Origin: CAKZNE01 sp964485405
Lineage (GTDB): Bacteria; Bacteroidota; Bacteroidia; Flavobacteriales; Schleiferiaceae
Assembly (NCBI GenBank): GCA_964485405.1
Contig: CAZAJG010000013.1
Span: 1 to 64,000, forward strand
Length of the DNA stretch: 64,000 nucleotides
Direction of reading: 5' to 3'
Shown here: positions 8,676 to 16,676 of the stretch, one piece after another
How positions within the stretch are numbered: the stretch's first letter is position 1
How the letters are laid out: each line of letters starts with the position of its first letter
Notes under the pieces: generated by a model
What the model was told of the DNA's origin: nothing
Databases searched by the model: none
Seen by the model: only the letters and a program-made list of their open reading frames with translations
Program-made: the position numbers and the translations under genes

Positions 8676-9383
8676 GTGAAGAAGTTAAACACAAAAACCT
8701 GGAAACAATATGGATTTGAATTCATATCCATTTTTATTGCTGTCGTTTCTGCTTTTGCCTTAAACAACTGGAGTGAATATAGAAGAGACTACAACTCTGA
8801 AAATAAAATTCTTATTGAAATTGCGAATGGGTTAGATAAAGACTTGGAGGACATTAAAGTGAATATGGGTGGGCATAAGGAAGGTATTTCGGCATGTAAA
8901 TATTTTAGAAATGCAATTGCCGGTAAAGAAACTCGAGCAGACTCCTTATTTTACTATTACTCAAAACTTACCCGCGATTTTGTTTGTATTCAAAATATTG
9001 CTGGTTATCAAACCCTCAAATCAAAAGGGCTTGAACTTTTGAGGAACGATTCTTTACGCTACGATATAATTTCTCTTTATGAATACGATTATAGCACCTT
9101 GCGAAAATTTGAAGAAGAGTATGCCGAAATGCAATTTGAAAAAAACTATTCGCGAGATATAAACGAGGTATTGGCGGCAAACCTGCAGGTTAATGATGAT
9201 GGTTTAATTATGGGTTTTGATTTACCTCTAAAGATTGAGCAACAACAAAAAAACAAGCTACTGCTGTACCTCTTAAAAATTCAAAGTAACCGAATGTTTA
9301 TCCTTCAGTTTTATTCTGAAATTGAAAAGAAAATAAATGGGGTTACCACACAAATAAATGAAGAAATTGGTGTTGCAGAGTAG
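8676..9383 (+). CDS. DUF6090-like membrane-anchored protein
   Basis: A 235-residue protein starting with GTG. It has one N-terminal membrane segment (about residues 15-30, ending in ALNNWSE) and a long helical soluble part. The layout matches the DUF6090 group common in Bacteroidota, whose function is unknown. A second protein of the same layout is encoded on the other strand at 13825-14550. Confidence 0.65.
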   Translation: MKKLNTKTWKQYGFEFISIFIAVVSAFALNNWSEYRRDYNSENKILIEIANGLDKDLEDIKVNMGGHKEGISACKYFRNAIAGKETRADSLFYYYSKLTRDFVCIQNIAGYQTLKSKGLELLRNDSLRYDIISLYEYDYSTLRKFEEEYAEMQFEKNYSRDINEVLAANLQVNDDGLIMGFDLPLKIEQQQKNKLLLYLLKIQSNRMFILQFYSEIEKKINGVTTQINEEIGVAE

Positions 9384-9447
9384 TCTTGTCGTTTCATTTA
9401 TTATCAAAAGGCATCGTTTAGAAATACAAAAACATTACTAAAACTCC

Positions 9448-10086
9448 ATGTATAATCTTCCTTACCACAAAGAAAAAAACAAGCAAATCGTTCATGAGTT
9501 TATCCATCAACATCCCTTCGCTTTTTTAACAGGGTGCGACTCAAAGAATCAACCTGTGGCTACTCAGGTGCCTTTGCATTTGGAAGAAAAAGACGGTAAA
9601 ACAACTTTAAGTGGCCATATCATGAAAAACACGGATCATCATAAGGCTTTTTTACAAAACAAGGGCGTTCTTGCTGTTTTTAACGGACCAAACACTTATG
9701 TAAGTGCCACGTGGTATGATAATCCAAACATGGCTTCCACTTGGAATTACATGAGTGTTCATGTAAAGGGTAACATTCGCTTTTTGAGTGATGACGCGCT
9801 AGAAAATATGCTCCAAAAAACATCGCTGCATTTTGAAAACAACAACCCACTTTCCTCTACCGTTTTCAACAATCTACCTCAATCCTTTAAGCAGAGAGTG
9901 ATGGGTGCTATTATAGCCTTTGAGATTGATATCGTAAAGGTTGATACCGTCTTTAAACTGAGTCAGGATAGAGATATTAAAAGCTATCTCAACATTATTG
10001 AAAGATTAAAGGAACAAGACGAAAGCGCCCGTGCTATTGCTCATGAAATGCAAAAAAGATTGGACGAAGTATTTCCAAGTAAGTAG
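9448..10086 (+). CDS. FMN-binding negative regulator, PaiB family
   Basis: A 212-residue protein matching the PaiB/FMN-binding negative transcriptional regulator family along its whole length (usual size about 205-215). Characteristic pieces are the N-terminal MYNLPYH start, FAFLTG near residue 27, a HIMKNTDHHK segment, and ATWYDNP with WNYMSVHVKG near residues 91-112. The family has a flavin-reductase-like split barrel. In Bacillus, PaiB acts with PaiA on sporulation and protease genes; no PaiA-type acetyltransferase is adjacent here. Confidence 0.9.
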   Translation: MYNLPYHKEKNKQIVHEFIHQHPFAFLTGCDSKNQPVATQVPLHLEEKDGKTTLSGHIMKNTDHHKAFLQNKGVLAVFNGPNTYVSATWYDNPNMASTWNYMSVHVKGNIRFLSDDALENMLQKTSLHFENNNPLSSTVFNNLPQSFKQRVMGAIIAFEIDIVKVDTVFKLSQDRDIKSYLNIIERLKEQDESARAIAHEMQKRLDEVFPSK

Positions 10087-10210
10087 TATACAGGTATTAA
10101 ACCCCTAGCATGATTGAGCAGATAGGTACTTCATTAAAAAATTGATTTACCAAAACCGTCCTCATTTTATCACTAGCTTAGCCTAAACAAACTTCATTAT
10201 CACACTTGAA

Positions 10211-12013
10211 ATGATTGTACGCTTTTGGAAATGGGGTCTTATTTTAACTTGTTTTTTAAGCTTTAGCCTTGCTGCACAAAATATTCCTCTAAGCTATTCG
10301 GGTACCGCTCGTTTTATCCAAAGCAACAAACTAGATACGGCTACTGTAAGCTTGCTGGAAGAGCACTTCAAAAAGCTAAATCCAAAGCATTACGACTCTC
10401 TCAAAACAACAGCCTTTTTAAGCATTGAAAAGAAAATAAATCGATACAAACCAGGTTTTCAGGCTTACTTGTATGAAACCTTACTCATTACCACTTATCA
10501 ATACCTAGGAGACTTAAGTTTAAGTCAGTTTTACTTAAGCAAACAAATAGCTCTGCAGCAGGAGCTAGGTTCTATTGAACCCCTTATCCGCTCTTTTAGT
10601 CAACTGATGTATCTGCAATCCGATATGGATAGCTCCAATAAGGCAATAGAAACCAGTTTGAAGGTTATCAATCTACTGGATAGCGTGGAGGATAAGAACT
10701 TAAAGGCTTTCATTTATAGGCAACTCTGCGGCCTGTACCAGCATGTAGGAGAACCCAAAAGAGGCTTAGCTCTTTGCAATACGGCTTTAAAATACATGAC
10801 CAAAAATGATATCCAACCATATCAAGGTGATGTTTATGAGAGTATGGCTCTGATGAAACAAACTAGCGGAGCCTTGATAGAGGAAGTTATTGAGATTCGT
10901 AAAAAAGGAATCGAATTCGCCTTAATGAATAAGGATACGTTTAACCTTAGAACGATGTACCGGAATTTAGCCAGAAATTATGTAACGCTTAATCAGCCAG
11001 ATAGTGCTCAGCGCTATTTCGATTACACGTTTGAAATTTATACGCGACATCCTTATTTCTTGGGGTGGATATTTGACCAAATAGCCTACGGGCGGTTTTT
11101 AATTGCACAAAACCGATGGGAAGAGGTACCCGTTTTACTCGACACCCTAAAAGTAGCCTCCCAAAAAGTTCCAGAAAATATTACAAGCAAAAGAGAGATT
11201 GCCGATTTGCAGATGCGGTATTATGCAGCAACCGAAAATTACAATGCTTTTGAAACACAATTGGCTATTAAGGATTCTCTAAATAAGTCTATTCATGAGC
11301 AAAGCAAAATTACAGCGCGTGAGGAAATGATTGCCAAATATGAAACGCAAAAAAAGGAAGCCGAAAATCAACTGCTCAAAGCAGAAAATCAAACTCGTAA
11401 ATATGGGATCCTTGCTTTTGCCAGTATCAGTGCTATGCTGGGTATTTTAGTTGTATTGATCATCCAAAGAAGGCGAAAAGACAAAAAACTATACAATCAA
11501 AAGCAAAAAGTACTGAGTTTAGAAATTCAAAATGCACTCAACCAAAAAAAGCTCATTGAAGTTAAAAGCCAGACTATAAAAAGTGATTTAGATGAACGGA
11601 TTAAACAGGTAATGGAGCAACAAATCATTAATGCAGATCTATTAGAAATAATAGAGGAGTTACGAGCGGGAGACGAATCGCCATTGGTGAAAAAGAAAAC
11701 GGCTCAAATGAAAACAAAGCTTAAAGAGCAGCTTACTTTAAAAGTATATGAGGAGATTTATGATAAAATAGAAGAGCTTCATCCAGAACTACTTTCCTTT
11801 TTACGAACGCAAATAGGGGATGATAAAGAACACGAAATAGCAACCCCTGTGATGTATTATTTAGGTTATGAAACCGGAGATATTGCAAAGGTGTTACAGC
11901 GCACCGAAAAAGCCGTTCGTAGTATCCGTTATCGAGTTCGTAAAAAGTTGGAACTATCGGAGACAGAAGATCTGGTAGAGTACCTTAAGGGCTTATCCTT
12001 TGATCAATCATAA
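10211..12013 (+). CDS. TPR-transmembrane-HTH regulator
   Basis: A 600-residue protein: signal peptide (residues 1-22), periplasmic helical repeats of TPR type (about 60-350), one membrane segment (about 397-418) followed by Arg/Lys-rich residues, a cytoplasmic coiled coil, and a C-terminal LuxR-like helix-turn-helix (about 550-600, with GDIAKVLQRTEKAVRSIRYR). This membrane-bound regulator architecture is common in Bacteroidota. The signal and target are unknown. It lies directly upstream of the nickel superoxide dismutase gene, which has its own likely promoter, so control of sodN is possible but unproven. Confidence 0.85.
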   Translation: MIVRFWKWGLILTCFLSFSLAAQNIPLSYSGTARFIQSNKLDTATVSLLEEHFKKLNPKHYDSLKTTAFLSIEKKINRYKPGFQAYLYETLLITTYQYLGDLSLSQFYLSKQIALQQELGSIEPLIRSFSQLMYLQSDMDSSNKAIETSLKVINLLDSVEDKNLKAFIYRQLCGLYQHVGEPKRGLALCNTALKYMTKNDIQPYQGDVYESMALMKQTSGALIEEVIEIRKKGIEFALMNKDTFNLRTMYRNLARNYVTLNQPDSAQRYFDYTFEIYTRHPYFLGWIFDQIAYGRFLIAQNRWEEVPVLLDTLKVASQKVPENITSKREIADLQMRYYAATENYNAFETQLAIKDSLNKSIHEQSKITAREEMIAKYETQKKEAENQLLKAENQTRKYGILAFASISAMLGILVVLIIQRRRKDKKLYNQKQKVLSLEIQNALNQKKLIEVKSQTIKSDLDERIKQVMEQQIINADLLEIIEELRAGDESPLVKKKTAQMKTKLKEQLTLKVYEEIYDKIEELHPELLSFLRTQIGDDKEHEIATPVMYYLGYETGDIAKVLQRTEKAVRSIRYRVRKKLELSETEDLVEYLKGLSFDQS

Positions 12014-12089
12014 TCGGTTTGTTTGAGTCAGCTCAATAGATAGATCAATAAAATCAAAGCTACGGGGCCTTCCACTGGCTTTCAAATAG

Positions 12090-12097
12090 TAAATTTG
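12090..12097 (+). promoter_or_regulatory. Candidate -7 element for sodN
   Basis: TAAATTTG fits TAnnTTTG and lies 50 bp upstream of the sodN start, in a 134-bp gap after the regulator gene. Confidence 0.35.
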
Positions 12098-12147
12098 TTC
12101 AACAATTTTTGGCCCACGACACCAATTATCCTTAAAATCAATATGTT

Positions 12148-12618
12148 ATGAAAAAAAGCATTTTATTCTTATTTCTATCCGGTTTCCTTTTATTCGGTTC
12201 TTTCCAAGCTTCTGCTCATTGTGAGGTGCCTTGTGGTATCTATGAAGACTCCGTACGCATCGCCTTAATCAAAGAGCATATTGCGACTATAGAAAAGTCG
12301 ATGATTAAAATCGAAGAGCTTTCAAAAGCTGAAAAACCAAATTACAATCAATTGGTGCGTTGGATTAATAACAAGGAAGAGCATGCAAAAAAAATCCAAG
12401 ATATAGTAAGTCAGTATTTCTTGCATCAAAGAATAAAGCTGGTTGACGAGACTAACGAAAAGGCTTATGAAAAGTATGAAAAGCAGTTAAGTTTGTTACA
12501 TAAAATGCTTGTGTATTCTATGAAAACCAAACAAACAACGGATCAAGGATACATTAAAAAGTTACGCGATACGGTAGGGAAATTTGAAGACAGTTATTTT
12601 CATACCCACGAACACTAA
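12148..12618 (+). CDS. sodN: Nickel superoxide dismutase with signal peptide
   Basis: A 156-residue protein. Right after a Sec signal peptide ending in Ala-Ser-Ala it has the nickel-hook motif His24-Cys-Glu-Val-Pro-Cys-Gly-Ile-Tyr32. In known NiSODs the processed N-terminal His1, Cys2 and Cys6 bind nickel. Signal peptidase cleavage after Ala23 would put His at position 1 exactly. The rest is the expected four-helix-bundle length (~133 residues), ending in a His-rich tail. No SodX-type protease gene is adjacent; the leader seems to replace it. It would dismutate superoxide in the periplasm. A strong terminator follows immediately. Confidence 0.92.
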   Translation: MKKSILFLFLSGFLLFGSFQASAHCEVPCGIYEDSVRIALIKEHIATIEKSMIKIEELSKAEKPNYNQLVRWINNKEEHAKKIQDIVSQYFLHQRIKLVDETNEKAYEKYEKQLSLLHKMLVYSMKTKQTTDQGYIKKLRDTVGKFEDSYFHTHEH

Positions 12619-12631
12619 GAGTATTTGAATT

Positions 12632-12668
12632 CAAAAAAAAGCGGCACCGTGAGTGTCGCTTTTTTTTT
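12632..12668 (+). terminator. Terminator of sodN
   Basis: Stem AAGCGGCAC / GTGTCGCTT (one G-U pair), loop CGTGA, followed by a long T-run and preceded by an A-run, so it could work in both directions. Confidence 0.85.
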
Positions 12669-12689
12669 GCAATAACTTTTGTAAGATGA

Positions 12690-12728
12690 AAAAATGAAAG
12701 ACCCCACCCCAATGGGGTGAAGGTCTTT
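12690..12728 (-). terminator. Terminator for the minus-strand gene cluster
   Basis: A long stem (12697-12710 with 12714-12728, AAAGACC...GGTCTTT with CCACCCC/GGGGTG inside). On the minus strand the stem is followed by CATTTTTTC. It lies just past the stop at 12765 and between convergent transcripts. Confidence 0.75.
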
Positions 12729-12764
12729 TCGGATAGGTGTGGTTGGTTGACTCTTACATGTTTT

Positions 12765-13049
12765 TTAAAGCATCAGAGAAAAATAATACCCCACACCAGC
12801 GGTTGTAGCGACAACAACCAAAAATGCTAATATTTTTAGCTTTTCTCGTTTGCTATTTTCTTTTTGAAGCCGCTTTCTGATGTTTTGTAATTGCTCTGTA
12901 CTCGCCTTCTTATAACGGTATTTTCTAGAACTGATATTGGGTCTAGGTCTTTCACTTATAATTTCAGCAATAGATTTTCTTTTTTTAAGCATAGCCCGAT
13001 TTCGCTTGAGCGAATCGTTCATAGCTGCTGCTGAACCTCCGAAGCCCAT
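12765..13049 (-). CDS. Small conserved membrane protein
   Basis: A 94-residue protein when started at the ATG giving MGFGGSAAAM, a very typical opening for a small Bacteroidota family. A longer in-frame start at 13133 adds a hydrophobic but unlikely leader. The middle is rich in Lys/Arg and the C-terminus is one membrane segment (about the last 20 residues), so it is probably tail-anchored with a basic cytoplasmic part. Function unknown. Confidence 0.75.
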   Translation of the reverse strand: MGFGGSAAAMNDSLKRNRAMLKKRKSIAEIISERPRPNISSRKYRYKKASTEQLQNIRKRLQKENSKREKLKILAFLVVVATTAGVGYYFSLML

Positions 13050-13139
13050 AATGGTAAAGTATTTGGTTAACAATACTTCAAATATACTAAAAATATTAGT
13101 AATTATAAAATAAAAAGCTAATAAAGTTATCAATTATCG

Positions 13140-13817
13140 TTAAAATGACCTAAGCCGGCCTTTAGATCTCACTTTGGCTTGGAAGATTTCTCCTGAGTTG
13201 GTGCTGGTCAAGATTTCATTATTCTTGGTCAGTTCAATAGTGGGTAGATAAGGTTCAGCTACTTCGTTCTTCAGATCATAAGGACGAAGCTGAATGAGCC
13301 CTCCTTTTTGTATAACATCCCCACTATCTTCTCTAATTATTACCCCTCTTAATCCGTACGTCTTTAAAAAGAATAAGGATTTATAGAATCGGAGCTCTTT
13401 GTAGGTTTTGGATAAACCTTTTACAAAGCTCTCTTTATTGTAAATGTATCTTTCCTTAAGGTCAATCCCTTCTGAAGACAGATAGCTAACTACCTCCGTT
13501 TTCTTAGGATTAGAAATAGAATATTCAATTTTCAATACATCCCCCAGCTCTCTAAAGCCTTCCATGGGTGTGATTTTAGCAAAGCCATTGTGCCATATTC
13601 CTTGTTCATCGTGAAACTTATATCGAACTCGTTGTACCTGTAAGTATCGGGCTTCATACGCTGTTTTTATGCTTTCAATCTTCGCATTTGTCTTATTTGT
13701 AGGTCCAATAAATATTTGACGAAACTCGTAACCGTTCCACGCAAAGGCAATAGCGACAATCATAAATCCAACAAAAAACAAGGTGATTACACTCCAATAA
13801 CCCAAGCCGATTTTCAT
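13140..13817 (-). CDS. Hypothetical membrane-anchored protein (DUF3592-like)
   Basis: A 225-residue protein with one N-terminal membrane helix (about residues 8-27), then a mainly beta region. The pattern of a Thr-Asn-Ala-Lys-Ile segment followed by a Tyr-Lys-Phe strand resembles DUF3592-type modules. The downstream gene at 12765 and the upstream gene at 13825 are on the same strand, with only 7 bp between 13817 and 13825, so a transcript of three genes is likely. Function unknown. Confidence 0.65.
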   Translation of the reverse strand: MKIGLGYWSVITLFFVGFMIVAIAFAWNGYEFRQIFIGPTNKTNAKIESIKTAYEARYLQVQRVRYKFHDEQGIWHNGFAKITPMEGFRELGDVLKIEYSISNPKKTEVVSYLSSEGIDLKERYIYNKESFVKGLSKTYKELRFYKSLFFLKTYGLRGVIIREDSGDVIQKGGLIQLRPYDLKNEVAEPYLPTIELTKNNEILTSTNSGEIFQAKVRSKGRLRSF

Positions 13818-13824
13818 AAAATAT

Positions 13825-14550
13825 CTACCCCTTTACCAGCCAGTCTGCATTTTCGTATTCCTGTTCAATCATTCCCAATATTTGCTCGGCTTTTTGAGAG
13901 GCTTTTAAATAATTTTGTTCCAAATTCAGTTTTAAGATCACATCAAATTGAAGCATATTTAAAACCTCATTATCTTGAACTACCGCTTTAATCTGAACAC
14001 TCTTCTCATCGGTAAAATCCTTCAAAGAGCTTATTGGGGGTAATAACTCAAAATATTTAATCGCCAATCGGTTAATTAAAAAATCTTCATGCGTTTGATT
14101 GATGTCTTCTAATTGCGCATACTCACTATTAAAAAGACTGATTACATCACTTAGTATCTCTTTGTTTTTAACCGTTTGAGATCGCTCTTGATAAATGAAT
14201 TGCTGATAGGCTGTTTGCTTAGGGTTAAATGGAACCAGGTTGATTACTTGATATAAATAACTATACATCTCCATAGCAGAAATATCATCTGCTCTATCCT
14301 TGTACTTAAGAATCGTATCGTAATTCTGTTTTAGCCTTTTTAATTGCTTCACATTCTGATGAATCTGTGCTGTGTCGGCTTGAAGATCTGCATAAAGAAG
14401 GGAAATAATTCTTTTTTCCTCCTTATCATCGGCTCGGTTCTGCCCCCATTGTGTAAGAAAAAACGAGAGCATAATACCAATTACCAAAACAACCAAATCG
14501 CGAATGGAGGAGCCTAGATGATTAAAGCGGGGAGGTTTAGTTTCTGTCAT
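13825..14550 (-). CDS. DUF6090-like membrane-anchored protein
   Basis: A 241-residue protein with one N-terminal membrane segment (about residues 15-33, ending in FFLTQWGQNRADDKEE) and a long helical remainder. Same layout as the protein at 8676-9383: membrane helix, Trp, charged patch, then paired helices. It may be a distant paralogue. Likely co-transcribed with the two genes downstream. Function unknown. Confidence 0.65.
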   Translation of the reverse strand: MTETKPPRFNHLGSSIRDLVVLVIGIMLSFFLTQWGQNRADDKEEKRIISLLYADLQADTAQIHQNVKQLKRLKQNYDTILKYKDRADDISAMEMYSYLYQVINLVPFNPKQTAYQQFIYQERSQTVKNKEILSDVISLFNSEYAQLEDINQTHEDFLINRLAIKYFELLPPISSLKDFTDEKSVQIKAVVQDNEVLNMLQFDVILKLNLEQNYLKASQKAEQILGMIEQEYENADWLVKG

Positions 14551-14636
14551 AGGGTGGCGTTTAAGTCTTCTAATTTAAACAAAGCTTACATAATGTAAGC
14601 ATATACCAACTACGACTTGGATGAATAGAGTAAAAT

Positions 14637-15020
14637 CTATTCCGGACTACCATTATCCACCCAACAGGTAAGGGTTTTTATATTGTCATCACTCAATTTA
14701 GCACCACCTCTAGGCATAGGCTCATAAGAAGAGAGTTGATTAACGGCCCCTAAGAACCGTGCTCTTTCGCTTTCGGTTTCAGCAGCCATATAGTTACTCA
14801 AATCGATGCCTCCTGCTTTTGTACTAGAGCTATGGCAGCCCGAGGTAGCACACCTGTTATCTAATAATGATTTTACAGAAGAGGTATAAGTAGGGTTTTC
14901 TCCACTGCAATCAAAGGAAGCAAATGCTTCTTCTTCATCCTTTTCGCAGGCGATAAAAGATAAACTTAAAGCTACAACCAAGGTTAAAATTGAAAAAGAT
15001 CGAATTTGAGAGGTAATCAT
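14637..15020 (-). CDS. c-type-cytochrome-like lipoprotein
   Basis: A 127-residue protein when started at the second in-frame ATG (giving MITSQIRS); the longer start at 15047 adds nine residues before the signal peptide. A lipobox (LSFIAC) shows it is lipid-anchored. The mature part has Cys-Ala-Thr-Ser-Gly-Cys-His near residue 62, a CX4CH haem-binding-like motif, and a later Met-Pro-Arg-Gly-Gly with a conserved WVDNGSP end. This pattern occurs in small Bacteroidota cytochrome-like lipoproteins. CX4CH is not the standard CXXCH, so covalent haem is plausible but not certain. Confidence 0.75.
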   Translation of the reverse strand: MITSQIRSFSILTLVVALSLSFIACEKDEEEAFASFDCSGENPTYTSSVKSLLDNRCATSGCHSSSTKAGGIDLSNYMAAETESERARFLGAVNQLSSYEPMPRGGAKLSDDNIKTLTCWVDNGSPE

Positions 15021-15085
15021 CTTATGTGGGTGTAAATGAAAAAGCAAACATAGTAATAATGACTAAAGCGGTTCTATTGCTTTGT

Positions 15086-15772
15086 TTACCAATGCAGTTT
15101 ATATTTTGGTCTTATCCCAACAGAAAAGGCAACATATTGCAGATTATAACTCCTTTCTGCCAGCTCACTGCTGATTCGCTCATCTGGAGTACCTCTAAAA
15201 CTTGCTTTACAAAGAATGTCTGCAAGCCCATGTTCAAATAAACACCCTATGCCAACGGAATAACCAAACATAGGTGTAATGCTTTTTTCAAAATCAATAT
15301 CCTCACGATACAGAAAAGCATCGTTGAATTGTTCACCGGAATAACGTACTAAAGCACTCGAACCTGTAGTTTTCCTTTTTGCCAACGCGTAAATATTTCC
15401 CCCTCCTTCTATAAAAGGTTTAATACCTGCCCACTTATCATGAGTATATCGATATCCCAAGCCAAAACGCAAAGTTCTAAACCGATAATCCAAATCTTCA
15501 AATTGCTGAAAACCCATACTTTTTCTCGATTCATCTAAGGAATAGTTTATCTCATCATATTGTATCTGGAAAAAAGAGCCATGAGACCCTTTTAGGGTGG
15601 TGAAAAAGATTGCCTCTAATCCATAGCCTAAGCCAATTTCTCCACTTGCCAAACGTCCCATATTTGCGGAAATCAAGAATTCAGAGTAAACGGTTTGTTT
15701 TTCGGTTGGAAATTGCTGAGCAAAACCCCAAAGGCTACTCAGGATGAGCAGCACTGCGACTATCTTTTTCAT
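15086..15772 (-). CDS. Outer-membrane beta-barrel family protein
   Basis: A 228-residue protein with a signal peptide (residues 1-18, ending in WGFAQ). Alternating hydrophobic strands with tyrosine/phenylalanine ends (for example FRFGLGYRY and GYSVGIGCLF) fit a small outer-membrane barrel. The C-terminus ends in Leu-His-Trp, aromatic as expected for such barrels. No substrate suggested. Confidence 0.75.
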   Translation of the reverse strand: MKKIVAVLLILSSLWGFAQQFPTEKQTVYSEFLISANMGRLASGEIGLGYGLEAIFFTTLKGSHGSFFQIQYDEINYSLDESRKSMGFQQFEDLDYRFRTLRFGLGYRYTHDKWAGIKPFIEGGGNIYALAKRKTTGSSALVRYSGEQFNDAFLYREDIDFEKSITPMFGYSVGIGCLFEHGLADILCKASFRGTPDERISSELAERSYNLQYVAFSVGIRPKYKLHW

Positions 15773-16094
15773 GTTTAGTGTTTATTGGTTTAACTCTTGG
15801 TTAACGATAGAAATTGAGAATAATTCTAGTCTTTAGAAACAAAGCAACGTTTTTGGTTTAACTTCTTGATACTTCCAATTCACTGTACTTGATGTTTTTC
15901 AAGGCTCTTTCACTTGCATCATTCCGTAAGAAGTGTAAGTAACCGAAAAAGCAGAATCTCCTACCGCTTTCCCTAGAATTGTGAGCACTATCATAGTTGC
16001 ACTATTTTTTGACTTGAGATGGTTTTACCTTGGCTTAAGTCAAATGGCGAATCCGAAAAGCCACAATAGAGTAGGTCATTAAAATTATAAAACC
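15773..16094. promoter_or_regulatory. Divergent intergenic region with an inverted repeat
   Basis: A 322-bp gap between the divergent barrel gene and the gene at 16095. An imperfect inverted repeat TTGACTTGAG (16009-16018) / CTTAAGTCAA (16034-16043), one mismatch with a 15-bp spacer, is the only structure noted. It could be an operator or a hairpin. No clear promoter pair was found. Confidence 0.35.
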
Positions 16095-16529
16095 ATGAAA
16101 CTATTTACATCCTTAATTGTACTAGTAGTGAGCATTAACCTATCTGCTCAAAGCTTTGAGCCTTATAGTGTTCATCTGGATCATCCAAATCAACATCTCG
16201 CCCCTTGTTTGGAGGGACTAACTCTTATGTTCGATTACAGTATGAACAGTTATGCTATACCGCTCAATCATGGTACAACCGTAAACCTTCCTGTATCTTC
16301 AGATATTGCTCCGCCTACCACCAGTAATATGCGTGTAAATACAACTCCAATGTCATATTACCCCAGCCAGTGGCATCATGATAGCCATCCTATCGTAATT
16401 TGTTGTGAATGTGACGCTTACAACGTGTATGTTTTTGTTGACTCTGTGATGAAAACCGTTTGGATCACCATGACAAGAGTGCCTCATTTAGCCTGTGCAG
16501 GTGCAGGTTGCGACAACCAAGGGGATTAA
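16095..16529 (+). CDS. Small secreted cysteine-containing protein
   Basis: A 144-residue protein with a clear signal peptide (residues 1-18, ending in NLSAQ). The C-terminal third has a Cys-Cys-Glu-Cys group near residue 100 and a Cys-x4-Cys pair near the end, suggesting disulfides or metal binding after export. No family recognised. A good terminator follows 22 bp after the stop, so it is its own transcript. Confidence 0.7.
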   Translation: MKLFTSLIVLVVSINLSAQSFEPYSVHLDHPNQHLAPCLEGLTLMFDYSMNSYAIPLNHGTTVNLPVSSDIAPPTTSNMRVNTTPMSYYPSQWHHDSHPIVICCECDAYNVYVFVDSVMKTVWITMTRVPHLACAGAGCDNQGD

Positions 16530-16551
16530 AACACTTTAGGTTTAGTACTTT

Positions 16552-16588
16552 AAAAAAGTTCTTTCGTTTTTCGAAGGGACTTTTTTTA
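16552..16588 (+). terminator. Terminator of the small secreted gene
   Basis: A 15-bp stem with two G-U pairs (AAAAAAGTTCTTTCG / CGAAGGGACTTTTTT), a short T loop and a seven-T run. Confidence 0.85.
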
Positions 16589-16676
16589 TGGCTATCCTTT
16601 ACCCATGGCTGTTATTACCGTTTTAAGCAATATCTTAATGGTAAATCTGGAGTGTAGTACTTTTCCACATTAAAGC

